From Sedimentitalea todarodis (GTDB taxonomy: Bacteria; Pseudomonadota; Alphaproteobacteria; Rhodobacterales; Rhodobacteraceae): DNA of 64,000 nucleotides. Location of the stretch: the NCBI RefSeq assembly GCF_032595355.1, contig NZ_JASMWN010000021.1, positions 1 through 64,000 on the forward strand, written 5' to 3'. Made by a program: the position numbers and the translations under genes. Below the pieces are notes generated by a model. It ran no database searches. It was given only the letters and a program-made list of their open reading frames with translations, and was not told where the DNA came from. The number at the start of each line of letters is the position of its first letter. Positions within the stretch are counted from its first letter, which is position 1. Below, piece after piece: positions 38,833 to 47,835 of the stretch.

Positions 38833-41579
38833 ACGCTCACCTTCGTCGTCATCTTCGTATACATCTCGAACAGCTTTTCCAGCCGTTCGGTGTCGTTGCG
38901 GAAGCGGCGGCCGATATAGATGCGTTCCAGAACCTCGTCGTTGTGGTCATGCGCTGCGCGGAGGTTGGCGGGCATTTTCTCGGGGTCGTAGAGGTCGGCG
39001 ATGGTGGCGGGGAAATGCGCCTCGCGGGCCAGAAGGATGCCTTCTGCCGCCGCTGTCAGGTCGGCGCGGTTCTTTTCGGTCAGTTTCGGGACGGGGAAGG
39101 TGTTCCAGCCGAGGGTGTTGGAATAGCTGAAATCAGTTCGCATCCGCACGCAAACCGTGCCGATCCAGACCCAATGCAGACGCGAGGCGATCAGCGCCAT
39201 GTTCCAGAGCGGAGCGTCGTAGAGGGCAAAAAGTTTGTTGGAAATAATGGTTCCATCAGGGAGAGGTCCACATGGGAGATAGTCGCGGTTCTCGGAACTA
39301 ATCGCTGCGATCGCGATCACTTTCTCATCGCCCGTTTGGCGACGTTCATCGAATCTATGGGGCCACTTAGCCCCTTTCTGTGTTGCCGACTTTGTACTGG
39401 CGAGGCGCATTGCGCGCACAGCCTCAAGTCGCTTCCCAATTGCAGGGATTTCTTTGGCCTGTTCTGCCTCGGCATCCTTTATCCAAAGACAGTATCGCTG
39501 CTTCCCCGCAATAAACTCTTCAGAACCAAGAATGGGGCGAATAAATTTTCGCCGCTGTTCTGGGGTTAGAGCCAAGCTTGAAACTTCGTCTGAACTAAAC
39601 AGCAAATTTCCCCCGTCAACAGGCTTACTACCGAATGTCATTTCGGCCAGCGAGGATAGTGGCTTTGACCGCTTCTCTACGATTACGTTTGCACCATTGA
39701 TCAAGTAAGCGTTCAGGAATCCGGACTCTTTGACTTCGGTTTCACCGTCCGAAGTTAACGAAAACAGCTTTCTGGTGTGACCAGCGCGGTTTGATATTCC
39801 AACTATGACCACGGTCACGCCAGCATTATGGCTGGCCAGGTTCGCCCATTTGAAGTTCGTATGGGCAAAGGCGATCTCGTGCCCTGTCTTGAAGATCAGC
39901 GGCCACAGGATCGGCACCTGCTGCCCCTGACAGATCGAGTTGGTGGACACAAAGGCCGACACGGTGGGCGTGTGCAGCCCGTAATCGGCGGCCTTCATGA
40001 ACCAGCCTGCAACATAGTCGAGCGATTTCCAGCTTTTCGTGCGCCCGTCGAAAATGCGCTGCAAATCCTCTTTCTGTTCGGTGCTTTGCCAGGTTGACCC
40101 AAGATAGGGCGGATTCCCGCAGATATAGGTCTCGCCCCCTTCATTCGCGAAGTCGATCTGCGCCTGATCCAGCGGGGACATGAACAGGTCATCGGCCTGA
40201 AACTTCACCCCCGTCCCCGTGGGCGGGCAGACCGACAGCCAATCCAGCCGCAGGGCGTTGCCGCAGGTGATCCAGTTCTGCGCGTCCAGAGGCAGGAATT
40301 CTGCCAGCGCCTCTTTCTGGCCGCGATAGGTCACGTCGCATTGGTATTCCGCGATGATCAACGCCAGCCGCGCGATCTCGGCCGAGAAATCCCGCAGCTC
40401 GATCCCGCGATAGTTGGTCAGGGGAATGTCGGTGCGCCGCAGCGGCTCGCCCCGGCGCTTGTTGATCTCATACTCGATGGCGCGCATTTCCTTGTAGGCG
40501 ATGACAAGGAAGTTGCCCGACCCGCAGGCGGGATCGAAGACGCGGATCTTGGCCATGCGCGCACGCAGATTGGAGAGCCTCCGCGCGTTGTCGCCCGCCG
40601 CCTCCAGTTCCGTCCGCAGGTCATCTAGGAAGAGCGGGTTCAGCACCTTCAGGATGTTCGGCACGGAGGTGTAGTGCATGCCGAGGACCGAGCGTTCCTC
40701 CTCATCCGCGACGGCCTGGATCATGGAGCCGAAGATGTCGGGGTTGATCTGGGTCCAGTCGAGGCTGCCGATATGGGACAGGTAGCGCTGCGCGATCTTG
40801 GAAAACCGCGGGGCTTCGGTGGACCCCGAGAAGAGCCCACCGTTCACATAGGGAAAGGTGTCGGCCCAGCGGGGCAGCTTGGCCTCGGCCCGTTTGGGGA
40901 TGGCGGTGTTCATCGCGCGGAAGATTTCGCCGATGACCTGATGCGTGTTCGACCCGTCGCGGTTAGCCATCTGGTCGATGGTGGCGGTGAACAGGTTGTC
41001 GCTGACGAAGATGTCGGTGTCTTCGGCGAAGAAGCAGAAGATCAGCCGCGCCATGAAGTGGTTCATGTCGTGGCGTTTTTCCGCGCTGCCCCAGTCGGGG
41101 TTGTCCTTGATCAGCTCGATATAGAGCCGGTTGAGGCGGCTGGTCGCCCGGATGTCAAAGGCGCTTTCGCGGATCTGCTTGACGGTGGAGATACCGGCGA
41201 GCGGCAGGAAGAAGCCGAAATGGTCGGGGAAATCGGTGTAGCGGCAGGCGATGGTCTCGCCAGTGGTGATATCTTCGGCTTCCAGATCAATGCCATCGGT
41301 AGCGAGGATGAACTTGGCCTTAGCGCGGGTGGTGGTTGGGCTGTCGCGCAAGGCGGTGAGCGTTGCCGCGATATCGCCCGGCGCACAGGTCGCAAGGTGG
41401 ATGTTGTTGGTCTGCAGGACGCCGCCGAGGTCGGACTTGTTCGACGCGCCGGTGCGCAGCCGCTTGATGGTCGTGTCCTTGTTGCCGAAGGCCATGAGGA
41501 AGGCATATGGGAACTCGGCAGCATCAAAGGGCTGCTCGGCGAGTTCGGAAACAGCTTGTTCGATTTCAACGGCGTTCAT
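38829..41579 (-). CDS. Large class I DNA methyltransferase (restriction-type)
   Basis: 916 residues. SAM motif FDPACGSGNFLV at about 347 and catalytic GNPPYLGS at about 487 make it an N6-adenine gamma-type enzyme with a large C-terminal target-recognition part. The layout resembles MmeI-like or type ISP enzymes, but I find no PD-ExK nuclease at the N-terminus (residues 1-100 read AFLMAFGNKDTTIKRLRTG). Cleavage would then need a partner such as the GIY-YIG protein. The middle of the C-terminal region (about 39220-39830) is AT-richer than the rest. The start overlaps the FitB stop (ATGA). Confidence 0.85.
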   Translation of the reverse strand: MNAVEIEQAVSELAEQPFDAAEFPYAFLMAFGNKDTTIKRLRTGASNKSDLGGVLQTNNIHLATCAPGDIAATLTALRDSPTTTRAKAKFILATDGIDLEAEDITTGETIACRYTDFPDHFGFFLPLAGISTVKQIRESAFDIRATSRLNRLYIELIKDNPDWGSAEKRHDMNHFMARLIFCFFAEDTDIFVSDNLFTATIDQMANRDGSNTHQVIGEIFRAMNTAIPKRAEAKLPRWADTFPYVNGGLFSGSTEAPRFSKIAQRYLSHIGSLDWTQINPDIFGSMIQAVADEEERSVLGMHYTSVPNILKVLNPLFLDDLRTELEAAGDNARRLSNLRARMAKIRVFDPACGSGNFLVIAYKEMRAIEYEINKRRGEPLRRTDIPLTNYRGIELRDFSAEIARLALIIAEYQCDVTYRGQKEALAEFLPLDAQNWITCGNALRLDWLSVCPPTGTGVKFQADDLFMSPLDQAQIDFANEGGETYICGNPPYLGSTWQSTEQKEDLQRIFDGRTKSWKSLDYVAGWFMKAADYGLHTPTVSAFVSTNSICQGQQVPILWPLIFKTGHEIAFAHTNFKWANLASHNAGVTVVIVGISNRAGHTRKLFSLTSDGETEVKESGFLNAYLINGANVIVEKRSKPLSSLAEMTFGSKPVDGGNLLFSSDEVSSLALTPEQRRKFIRPILGSEEFIAGKQRYCLWIKDAEAEQAKEIPAIGKRLEAVRAMRLASTKSATQKGAKWPHRFDERRQTGDEKVIAIAAISSENRDYLPCGPLPDGTIISNKLFALYDAPLWNMALIASRLHWVWIGTVCVRMRTDFSYSNTLGWNTFPVPKLTEKNRADLTAAAEGILLAREAHFPATIADLYDPEKMPANLRAAHDHNDEVLERIYIGRRFRNDTERLEKLFEMYTKMTTKVSV

Positions 41580-41998
41580 GCGGCTGTCCAGGGGTTGATC
41601 AGGTCGATCTCGCAACCCTCGAAGTCAGGCGTATTGCGCGTGGCGACGGTGGCGCCGCAGGCGTGGGCAATGGAAGCGATCTGGCAATCGGCCTGAGCGA
41701 TCGGTCGCCCGGCGGACCGTCGTGCCGCTGCTATGGTAGCGAAGGACTGCGCGGCGTTGCTGTCGAAGGGCAGAATGCGCCCGGCCAGGTCTTCGCGCAG
41801 GATGCGGTCCACGGCGTCAACCAGCGCGGCGCGGTGCTTGCCGTTCCCCATGATTGCGAGGCCAAAGCGCAGTTCCGCCTCCGATATCGAGGTCAGGTAA
41901 ACGTTGAGCCCTTCCTGAGCCGACAACCAGTGTTCGACCTTGGGCTCCGGGGCCGGGCGCAAAAGCTCGGAGATGACATTCGTGTCGAGGATGATCAT
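41576..41998 (-). CDS. PIN-domain toxin (FitB/VapC type)
   Basis: 140 residues. MIILDTNVISELLRP gives the first catalytic Asp, SISEAELRFG the Glu, AQADCQIASIA the third acid and VATRNTPDFEG the last. All four PIN positions are present, as in FitB. The protein would be an RNase held by the FitA-like partner. The stop overlaps the methyltransferase start, an unusual link of a toxin to a modification gene. Confidence 0.88.
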   Translation of the reverse strand: MIILDTNVISELLRPAPEPKVEHWLSAQEGLNVYLTSISEAELRFGLAIMGNGKHRAALVDAVDRILREDLAGRILPFDSNAAQSFATIAAARRSAGRPIAQADCQIASIAHACGATVATRNTPDFEGCEIDLINPWTAA

Positions 41999-42001
41999 GC
42001 G

Positions 42002-42250
42002 TCAGGCCCGGTCGAACGCGGGTGGTTCACGCATGGCCTCACGCTGCGGAAGGTCCAGATCAACGCCGCCCAGAGGCGCGACCCGCGCACGTATCGCCGC
42101 GGCAAGATCGTGGGAGGGCTTCGCTTCGCCGACGACGTGGCGCAAGATCTCGCGCGCCTCCTCTTCCATTGAACGGCCATGTTCGGCTGCGCGGATGCGA
42201 AGGCGGCGCTTCACGTCATCGTCAAGGTTCCGGATGGTAATGCTTGCCAT
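42002..42250 (-). CDS. FitA-type ribbon-helix-helix antitoxin
   Basis: 82 residues. MASITIRNLDDDVKRRLRIRAAEHGRSMEEEAREIL is the FitA/Arc-type ribbon-helix-helix DNA-binding half; the acidic/proline tail would bind the PIN toxin. It is the first gene of the island operon, 3 bases before the toxin, with a promoter in the 126 bases before virB11. By autoregulation it could control the downstream methyltransferase too. Confidence 0.85.
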   Translation of the reverse strand: MASITIRNLDDDVKRRLRIRAAEHGRSMEEEAREILRHVVGEAKPSHDLAAAIRARVAPLGGVDLDLPQREAMREPPAFDRA

Positions 42251-42376
42251 GATGTCCTCCTGAGAGGAGTGTAATCATCGCAATCAATGCGATCAAGCGC
42301 AAACGCGTTCATGTTGTGACAAGACGGGAGAGGTTACCGTCCGATAGTGCTCAATGCGCACCCTTCCAAACATCCC

Positions 42377-43387
42377 TCAGCTGGTCACTTCTGATTTTAA
42401 GATACCAGGCACCCACACCTGTTCGACCCCACGTCTTCCGTCTTTCCGACCAAGCTGCACCACGACATCGATGCTGGAGGCGGCATAGCGCCTTACCTCC
42501 TCAAAACTCATATTGATGCCCACCGACATGACCATGAGGGCAAGGCGGTCGAGCGCCTTCTGCGCGGTATCGGCGTGAATTGTGGTGAAAGAGCCGGAAT
42601 GGCCGGTGTTGATCGCGTCGAGGAAGGTCTTGCACTCATCGCCGCGCAATTCGCCAAGAATTATCCGGTCAGGACGCATGCGCAAAGAGGTCTCCAGCAA
42701 TTTGGCCGCGGTGCGTTCACTTGAGGGGATACGGTCAGCCTTGAGCATCGCGCGATTGGGCTGTGGAGGAAAGAGCTCGAATGCGTCCTCGATGGTCACG
42801 ATACGTTCCGCCTCGGTCACCAGCGCGAGAAGTGCCCGGGCAAAAGTCGTTTTGCCCGTGGACGTCCCGCCGCTGATCATGATGTTCAACCGCTCATCGA
42901 TGCAGAGTTTCATGGCGGCTCGAATATCCCCCGCCTGCGTCAGTGCGATCACCCGTTCGGCTTTTGCCTGTCGTTCGGCATCCAAATCCACCAGTGCACC
43001 GTGCAACAGACCGATGTCGCCCAAGGTGAGTTGGTCTTCACTGTAGCGGCGCAAGGTGATCGACGGCCCGCCATCCACGACCGGTGGATAGACGACCTGT
43101 GCCCGGATCGGCTTGCCGTTCATCTCGATCTTGCCGGAGACGAGCGGCTTTTTCTCGCTGATCTGTCCGTGGGTGGCGCTGGCAATGGATGTTGCAAGGT
43201 CCCGAGCTTGGGAAGGGGAGTAAAACACACCTTCGAGGCCGACCATATGCTCAGCCCCCCGGGTTTCCACCCAGACCTTTCCATCGGGATTGACCGCTAT
43301 TTCGACCACGCAGGGATCGGCGAGCGGTGCAGCCAGAGGTTTTAGATAGGTCGAAAGAAAACTGGCTTTTTCTGCCGCCTGGTTCAT
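42377..43387 (-). CDS. virB11: VirB11 secretion ATPase
   Basis: 336 residues. Walker A SGGTSTGKTTFARALL near 162, RMRPDRIILGELRGDE (Asp box and Walker B) near 228, and the HxD-type SGSFTTIHAD. The hexameric ATPase powers pilus assembly and DNA transfer. Start MNQAAEKASF is chosen; a GTG 27 codons upstream is open but adds a basic tail not usual for VirB11. The gene is the last of the virB operon on this strand. Confidence 0.92.
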   Translation of the reverse strand: MNQAAEKASFLSTYLKPLAAPLADPCVVEIAVNPDGKVWVETRGAEHMVGLEGVFYSPSQARDLATSIASATHGQISEKKPLVSGKIEMNGKPIRAQVVYPPVVDGGPSITLRRYSEDQLTLGDIGLLHGALVDLDAERQAKAERVIALTQAGDIRAAMKLCIDERLNIMISGGTSTGKTTFARALLALVTEAERIVTIEDAFELFPPQPNRAMLKADRIPSSERTAAKLLETSLRMRPDRIILGELRGDECKTFLDAINTGHSGSFTTIHADTAQKALDRLALMVMSVGINMSFEEVRRYAASSIDVVVQLGRKDGRRGVEQVWVPGILKSEVTS

Positions 43388-43497
43388 GGGTGGCCGCCTG
43401 TGCGTTTCAGGTTTGTGTTGCTTTGAGACACGCGGCCTCTCCCTTCGGTCGAACGCGTGTTTCGACACCTGAATGTTTTGTCGAACCCGAAACGCAC

Positions 43498-44955
43498 TTA
43501 ATAGAACTCAAGATCACGGTCGACGATCACACTGATCGCAGCGCCCGGCTGGACCGAGATAACCGGAGGCAGGGTGGCAAATTCGCCGATCACCGCATCG
43601 GTGGCCTGCGCAAAACTGCCCGCGACATCCTCGGCAATTTCTGATCTGGTCTCGGAGCTGGCCTCGGATGCGTCGATTGCCGGTCCTGCGCCGATGATCG
43701 AGAGCAATGCGGCTGCGCCAAAGCGCAGCCCAAAGCGGGAGTTCACGGAGCCCGTCACGCCCGAGCGGCCCTGATCGTCCGCGCCAAATGCGGCGAGCTG
43801 AACCGATTGCCCCTCGGGTGTGACGATGCGTGACCAGCCAACCAGAATGCGGGCCTGGCCCAAAGAGACATTCGAATTGTAGGTCCCGAAGAGGCGGGAG
43901 CCTTCGGGAATGAGAACGCGGGACTGATCGAAACTCCAGACCGGGTAGTTCACGATGGCGGTAATCTGTCCGGGCAATGTGGATTCGATGGCGGTTTCCA
44001 GTGACGCTTGAATGAGCGTGCCCTGCAGCACCGTATTGGAAGGATTGGCGATAACCTCCGCTGTTGCGACTTGAACGGGCTGGGCACCGTCCAACACGAA
44101 GGCGCGCGCCGCCGCATCTCCGACCGCAGGTCCCCTCTCAGGGTCAGATGCCGGACTGCCCGTCTGGCCGCCCGCATCAAAGATCACCCCTTCGGACCGA
44201 ATTTGTGTGTCGCGCAGCGCCGCCGCCTCGGCACGCCGACGGTCCAGTTCAGCCCGCCGCGCGGCTTCCTCGGCGGCGAGCTGATCCCTCTCGGTTTGCG
44301 CGCGTAGAGCGTCACTCATACCGTCATCGATCTGCTGTTGCAGGGCGTCGTTCTGGCGCTGCAGTCCGAGCATTTGCTCCATCAACTGCTCCATCCGGCC
44401 ATCGGCAACACGCGCGCGTGCGGCAACCTCATCAGCGATACGCTTTTGCGCTTCAAGATCGGCTTCTGCCAACCGGGTGTCCATCTCGCTTTGCATCTGG
44501 GCGATGAGCGCCGTGTTCTGTTCCTGGACCGAGCGCAGCGCTTCGGCCAGCTCGGCGGAATTGTCGGGGGCAGGGGCCTCGGCCAGTCTTGCCAACTGGG
44601 CTTGTAGGGCGACCACGTCGCTCGCAAGCTTGGCGTTCTGTTCCTCGAGAGCTTGGCGCTGCGCCGCGAGTTCATCCTCGATTGGTCCGGGATCGAACCT
44701 CGGCTCTGATCTTTGTTCGGTCGGTTCAGCGTCGGCTGTCATGCGGCCAAACCCGTCACCGTCAACTTGATCCTGAAAGTCGTCGGCTTTCGATGTTTCA
44801 ACGGCAGAAGTGATGCCGCTGCCTTGCACAAGCGGGTAGGCAATGATGGCGGTCCCTGCCACAAGCAATGCACCCAAACCAAGCCTGAGCCCGAGAGATG
44901 CGCGCCGCTTGGGTGCGAAGCTGTATTCCTTTTCCCCGGTTTTCTCGTCGCTCAT
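43498..44955 (-). CDS. virB10: VirB10 channel protein
   Basis: 485 residues. Cytoplasmic tail, one membrane segment (about 22-45, LGLGALLVAGTAIIAYPLVQ), a long Gln/Glu/Ala-rich coiled coil (about 90-250), then the conserved outer-membrane part: LIQASLETAIESTLPGQI, ILVGWSRIVTPEGQSVQL, NSRFGLRFGAAALL. It spans both membranes and gates the channel. It lies 2 bases after virB9 and 110 bases before the virB11 start. Confidence 0.93.
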   Translation of the reverse strand: MSDEKTGEKEYSFAPKRRASLGLRLGLGALLVAGTAIIAYPLVQGSGITSAVETSKADDFQDQVDGDGFGRMTADAEPTEQRSEPRFDPGPIEDELAAQRQALEEQNAKLASDVVALQAQLARLAEAPAPDNSAELAEALRSVQEQNTALIAQMQSEMDTRLAEADLEAQKRIADEVAARARVADGRMEQLMEQMLGLQRQNDALQQQIDDGMSDALRAQTERDQLAAEEAARRAELDRRRAEAAALRDTQIRSEGVIFDAGGQTGSPASDPERGPAVGDAAARAFVLDGAQPVQVATAEVIANPSNTVLQGTLIQASLETAIESTLPGQITAIVNYPVWSFDQSRVLIPEGSRLFGTYNSNVSLGQARILVGWSRIVTPEGQSVQLAAFGADDQGRSGVTGSVNSRFGLRFGAAALLSIIGAGPAIDASEASSETRSEIAEDVAGSFAQATDAVIGEFATLPPVISVQPGAAISVIVDRDLEFY

Positions 44956-44957
44956 GA

Positions 44958-45689
44958 TCAGAACTCCCGTCCACGCAGGGCGGCCACGGCAGCAGCCTCG
45001 GTCGTGAACCCACCAGTCTCACGGGTAATGCAGATATGATCGTCGCCCATGCGGATCGTGTAGGCGTCCCGCACGCCGGTGACCCGCACGACCGCACCTT
45101 GCGTCTGGCTGTTCTGGGTGATCTCGTAGCCCTGGGCGTTCAAGCCGAAGATCGAGGGCCGCACGCCGGGCCGGAATTCAAAGAAGGTCGAGCGCCCATC
45201 ATTCCAGACCCTCACCGGGCGGATCGCACCGCTGCCCGCGAACTGATAGCCGGTATCTCGGCCTCCAGCCGCAAGCTGGCGCCCGGCGGGGCGCTCGTCG
45301 GGAAAGTTTACGACGACCCGGAAAGACTGTGTCCGCGAGCGTCCCTCTGTCAGATAGAAGGCGACAGCGCGGCGGTTGGTAAAGATCGTCAGGTTTGTCG
45401 TGGCCCGAGCCTCGACAGGCTTGATCGAGATCGTATTGCGGTTTGACAGAACCTCCACTTCATAGGACGCGGAGTCACCGATCAGGACTTGATTGATCCG
45501 TTCGCCGGGACCGAGTTCGATTGACGTGTTTACCCGAAGGTGGGTGTCGATCCGGATCACATCCGTAGGGTTGAAGGTCACGTGGCGAACGCGGGCGTCC
45601 TGACCCATGGTGACCGGTGCGCGCTCGGCCAAGGCGGGCGTTCCGAGCAACCCGCCGACCGTTGCGATGGCAATTATGAAGGTTTTCAT
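44958..45689 (-). CDS. virB9: VirB9 outer-membrane channel protein
   Basis: 243 residues. Signal peptide MKTFIIAIATVGGLLGTPALA. VirB9/CagX features are FNPTDVIRIDTHLRVNTSIELGPGERI, LTIFTNRRAVAFYL and the C-terminal FFEFRPGVRPSIFGL. It ends in TEAAAVAALRGREF. Forms the outer-membrane ring with VirB10 and VirB7. Three bases separate it from virB8. Confidence 0.92.
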   Translation of the reverse strand: MKTFIIAIATVGGLLGTPALAERAPVTMGQDARVRHVTFNPTDVIRIDTHLRVNTSIELGPGERINQVLIGDSASYEVEVLSNRNTISIKPVEARATTNLTIFTNRRAVAFYLTEGRSRTQSFRVVVNFPDERPAGRQLAAGGRDTGYQFAGSGAIRPVRVWNDGRSTFFEFRPGVRPSIFGLNAQGYEITQNSQTQGAVVRVTGVRDAYTIRMGDDHICITRETGGFTTEAAAVAALRGREF

Positions 45690-45692
45690 GAA

Positions 45693-46337
45693 CTATTCTC
45701 GTGTCAGTGTTTCGGCATCGACCCGGTAAGCGGTCACCGAGAAGCCAAGGGGATTTTCCCAAACGCGTGTCAGGGAGCGTTCGCGGCGGGGGGCAAATTC
45801 AAACCCTACGGTGGCGATGAATGTTTGCGTGACGGGGGTCTGGTTGGGTCGGGTGAGGCGTTTGTCGAACCGGATCTGAGCCACTTCGTCCTGCAGGAAG
45901 GTGATCGCCCGCACGCGGACATCGACCTGCGCATTCGCGCCGTAGCTGCGCGGTGGATAATTCTCGGCCCCCGCGGTCCAGAGTTCTATCAGCGAGGCGC
46001 GGGCGGGCCCGCTGGAGCGCCGCTGGACACTTTCGAGCCGTTCTTGAATGCCGTTCCTGAAATAGCTTTCGCGGTCGCTGATATAACTGACAAGCAGGGA
46101 TTCCTTGATCGCTTCCTCATCGGTGATACCAGTCGGCTGAACCTGATAGATGCGTTCTGCTGCACCCGACGTGCTGTCGACGAGGACGGTAAACACTTCG
46201 GTTTCGCGCAGGGGCAACATAACCGTAATGGTCAGGGCCAACAGCACGGATACGGCGCAGGAACAGCCCGCAACGATCCATGCGGCGCGCGCTGCCCGGC
46301 GCGGACCCATCACCAAATCGATATCGAAATCACTCAT
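45693..46337 (-). CDS. virB8: VirB8 inner-membrane assembly protein
   Basis: 214 residues. A short cytoplasmic tail, one membrane segment (16-40, WIVAGCSCAVSVLLALTITVML), then the periplasmic NTF2-like VirB8 domain with ESLLVSYISDRESYF and RAITFLQDEVAQIRFDKRL. It nucleates assembly of the channel. It lies 2 bases after virB6. Confidence 0.9.
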   Translation of the reverse strand: MSDFDIDLVMGPRRAARAAWIVAGCSCAVSVLLALTITVMLPLRETEVFTVLVDSTSGAAERIYQVQPTGITDEEAIKESLLVSYISDRESYFRNGIQERLESVQRRSSGPARASLIELWTAGAENYPPRSYGANAQVDVRVRAITFLQDEVAQIRFDKRLTRPNQTPVTQTFIATVGFEFAPRRERSLTRVWENPLGFSVTAYRVDAETLTRE

Positions 46338-46339
46338 GA

Positions 46340-47341
46340 CTATCCCTTCTTCATCTTTCCGGCGAGCTTGACCGCACCGCCCGCATAGCTCCCGGCACGG
46401 GCCGCGCTGGACGATCGGTCGGAGACGCCTTGTCCCTGAAGTCCTGCATTGAAGCCCCGTCGCATGTCATCTCCGCCCCGGATCGCGGCACCGGTATTGC
46501 GCCACGCGTTCCCGGGCATCCGCGCGGCATTTGCACCGATCGAGGCGAGGCCGATGTTCGTGGCGGCAACCCCTTGCGCGAAAGTTGGCACGAGCAACAT
46601 CAGGCCAGCGCCGATCATCATCACCACGACGAACGAAATCGCGTCCCCGAGTGTTTCGACGCTGTCGAGGCTATCAGGTGCGACAGCTTCACCCGTCGCT
46701 ATGGTGAAGCCAGCCATGGCAGCCACTAACAGCGGCACAAAGGAAAAACCGATGGCGAGTTTGACCCATGCCTCGAACAGCGGCGCCGATTGTTTTAATA
46801 ATGTGCAAGCCACGACCACAGGTGCGATGGCGATCAATACCGCCAACATGATCTTGGCGGCCGACAGAACGATGATGGTGATCGTCGCCATGGCGGCGGC
46901 CACAAGAAACATGACCACGCTGGTCATGGCACCGGCCAGCCAGCCTCCATTCTGGCTGATCGCCTGCCCGACATTCAGGGCTTGGGAGTAGAGATCGTCT
47001 ATGCCGTCATAAAGGTTTGTGACATCACCACCTGAGAGGGAGTTGAGAATACCTGCACCAAGTTCGGCAGGAGCATTTGTCAGCGCATCGTACGGAACAG
47101 AAAGGTTTGCGTAGATCAAAAACACATTGACCAGCACAATGCGCAGCCCTACCGACACGATTGTGGAAACCGAGAGCGGCACGGCTTGCAGACCCACATT
47201 TGCGCCTACAAGAACGACCACCAACACAGATGCGGTCTGTACAACCGGGCGTACTGCGGCAACCGTATCAGCATACGTGTCAGCTGCCACGCCCGCGACA
47301 GTGGCATCTACCAATGCCAGAACCTCAGCGATTATGGCCAT
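46340..47341 (-). CDS. virB6: VirB6 polytopic membrane protein
   Basis: 333 residues with at least six membrane segments (for example ASVLVVVLVGANVGLQAV, VVMFLVAAAMATITIIVL, IMLAVLIAIAPVVVACTLL, AISFVVVMMIGAGLMLLV). TrbL/VirB6 family by topology and place between virB8 and virB5. The C-terminal tail is Gly/Ala-rich and basic. The central periplasmic loop contacts the DNA substrate in Agrobacterium. Confidence 0.88.
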   Translation of the reverse strand: MAIIAEVLALVDATVAGVAADTYADTVAAVRPVVQTASVLVVVLVGANVGLQAVPLSVSTIVSVGLRIVLVNVFLIYANLSVPYDALTNAPAELGAGILNSLSGGDVTNLYDGIDDLYSQALNVGQAISQNGGWLAGAMTSVVMFLVAAAMATITIIVLSAAKIMLAVLIAIAPVVVACTLLKQSAPLFEAWVKLAIGFSFVPLLVAAMAGFTIATGEAVAPDSLDSVETLGDAISFVVVMMIGAGLMLLVPTFAQGVAATNIGLASIGANAARMPGNAWRNTGAAIRGGDDMRRGFNAGLQGQGVSDRSSSAARAGSYAGGAVKLAGKMKKG

Positions 47342-47343
47342 CC

Positions 47344-47832
47344 TTAACTACCACACCGCTCCAATTGGAAGTTCTGATAGCGCTCGTTTACATCTGACCA
47401 ATCGCTGCGACGGTATTTGCGAAAGACGCTGAAATCGCTGGTAGTTGCATCCTGCGCCGCTTTGCCAATCCGTTCCTGCGTAAACGCATCGAGCGACCCG
47501 AGATCATAGATGCAGCCGCAGAAGCCCTGCGACATTGCAAGCTCTCTCAGGTCGGTGCCGAAGCCCCACCGAACCGCTCCTCGAAAAATCTCGTTGCCGA
47601 AAAACTCAGTGTCCGGATAGCTGAAGGTGCAGGTTTGCGGCTTCGGGAACATCAAGAGCCCTCTTGCCTGTACCTCGCGCATGAGATCGAGGAGGCGCTC
47701 TTCCTCCCCATTTTCGGTGGCAGTGACGACCTCCCCGAGCAACGTATCGTCGGGCAGGTCTTGCAAGTCTTCCGCCCAGGCACTGCCTGCTAGGGCGATG
47801 AAAACTGCAAGTGCTTTGAGTGATGTATTCAA
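47344..47832 (-). CDS. Exported cysteine-containing protein in the virB operon
   Basis: 162 residues. Signal peptide MNTSLKALAVFIALAGSAWA. The mature part has four Cys (QTCTFSYPD, QGFCGCIYD, LERCGS), which could form two disulfides in the periplasm. No VirB family recognised. It lies between virB5 and virB6 with 2-3 base gaps, the place where lipoproteins or entry-exclusion proteins sit in related operons. It has no lipobox. Confidence 0.7.
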   Translation of the reverse strand: MNTSLKALAVFIALAGSAWAEDLQDLPDDTLLGEVVTATENGEEERLLDLMREVQARGLLMFPKPQTCTFSYPDTEFFGNEIFRGAVRWGFGTDLRELAMSQGFCGCIYDLGSLDAFTQERIGKAAQDATTSDFSVFRKYRRSDWSDVNERYQNFQLERCGS

Positions 47833-47835
47833 GGG

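Noticed and set aside
32926..41579. Naming the island DISARM or BREX
   Set aside because: No PglZ-type, BrxL-type or DrmB-type protein is visible; helicase and methylase alone do not make these systems.
45540..46388. Plus-strand frame over virB9/virB8
   Set aside because: Antisense shadow of two genes with certain identity.
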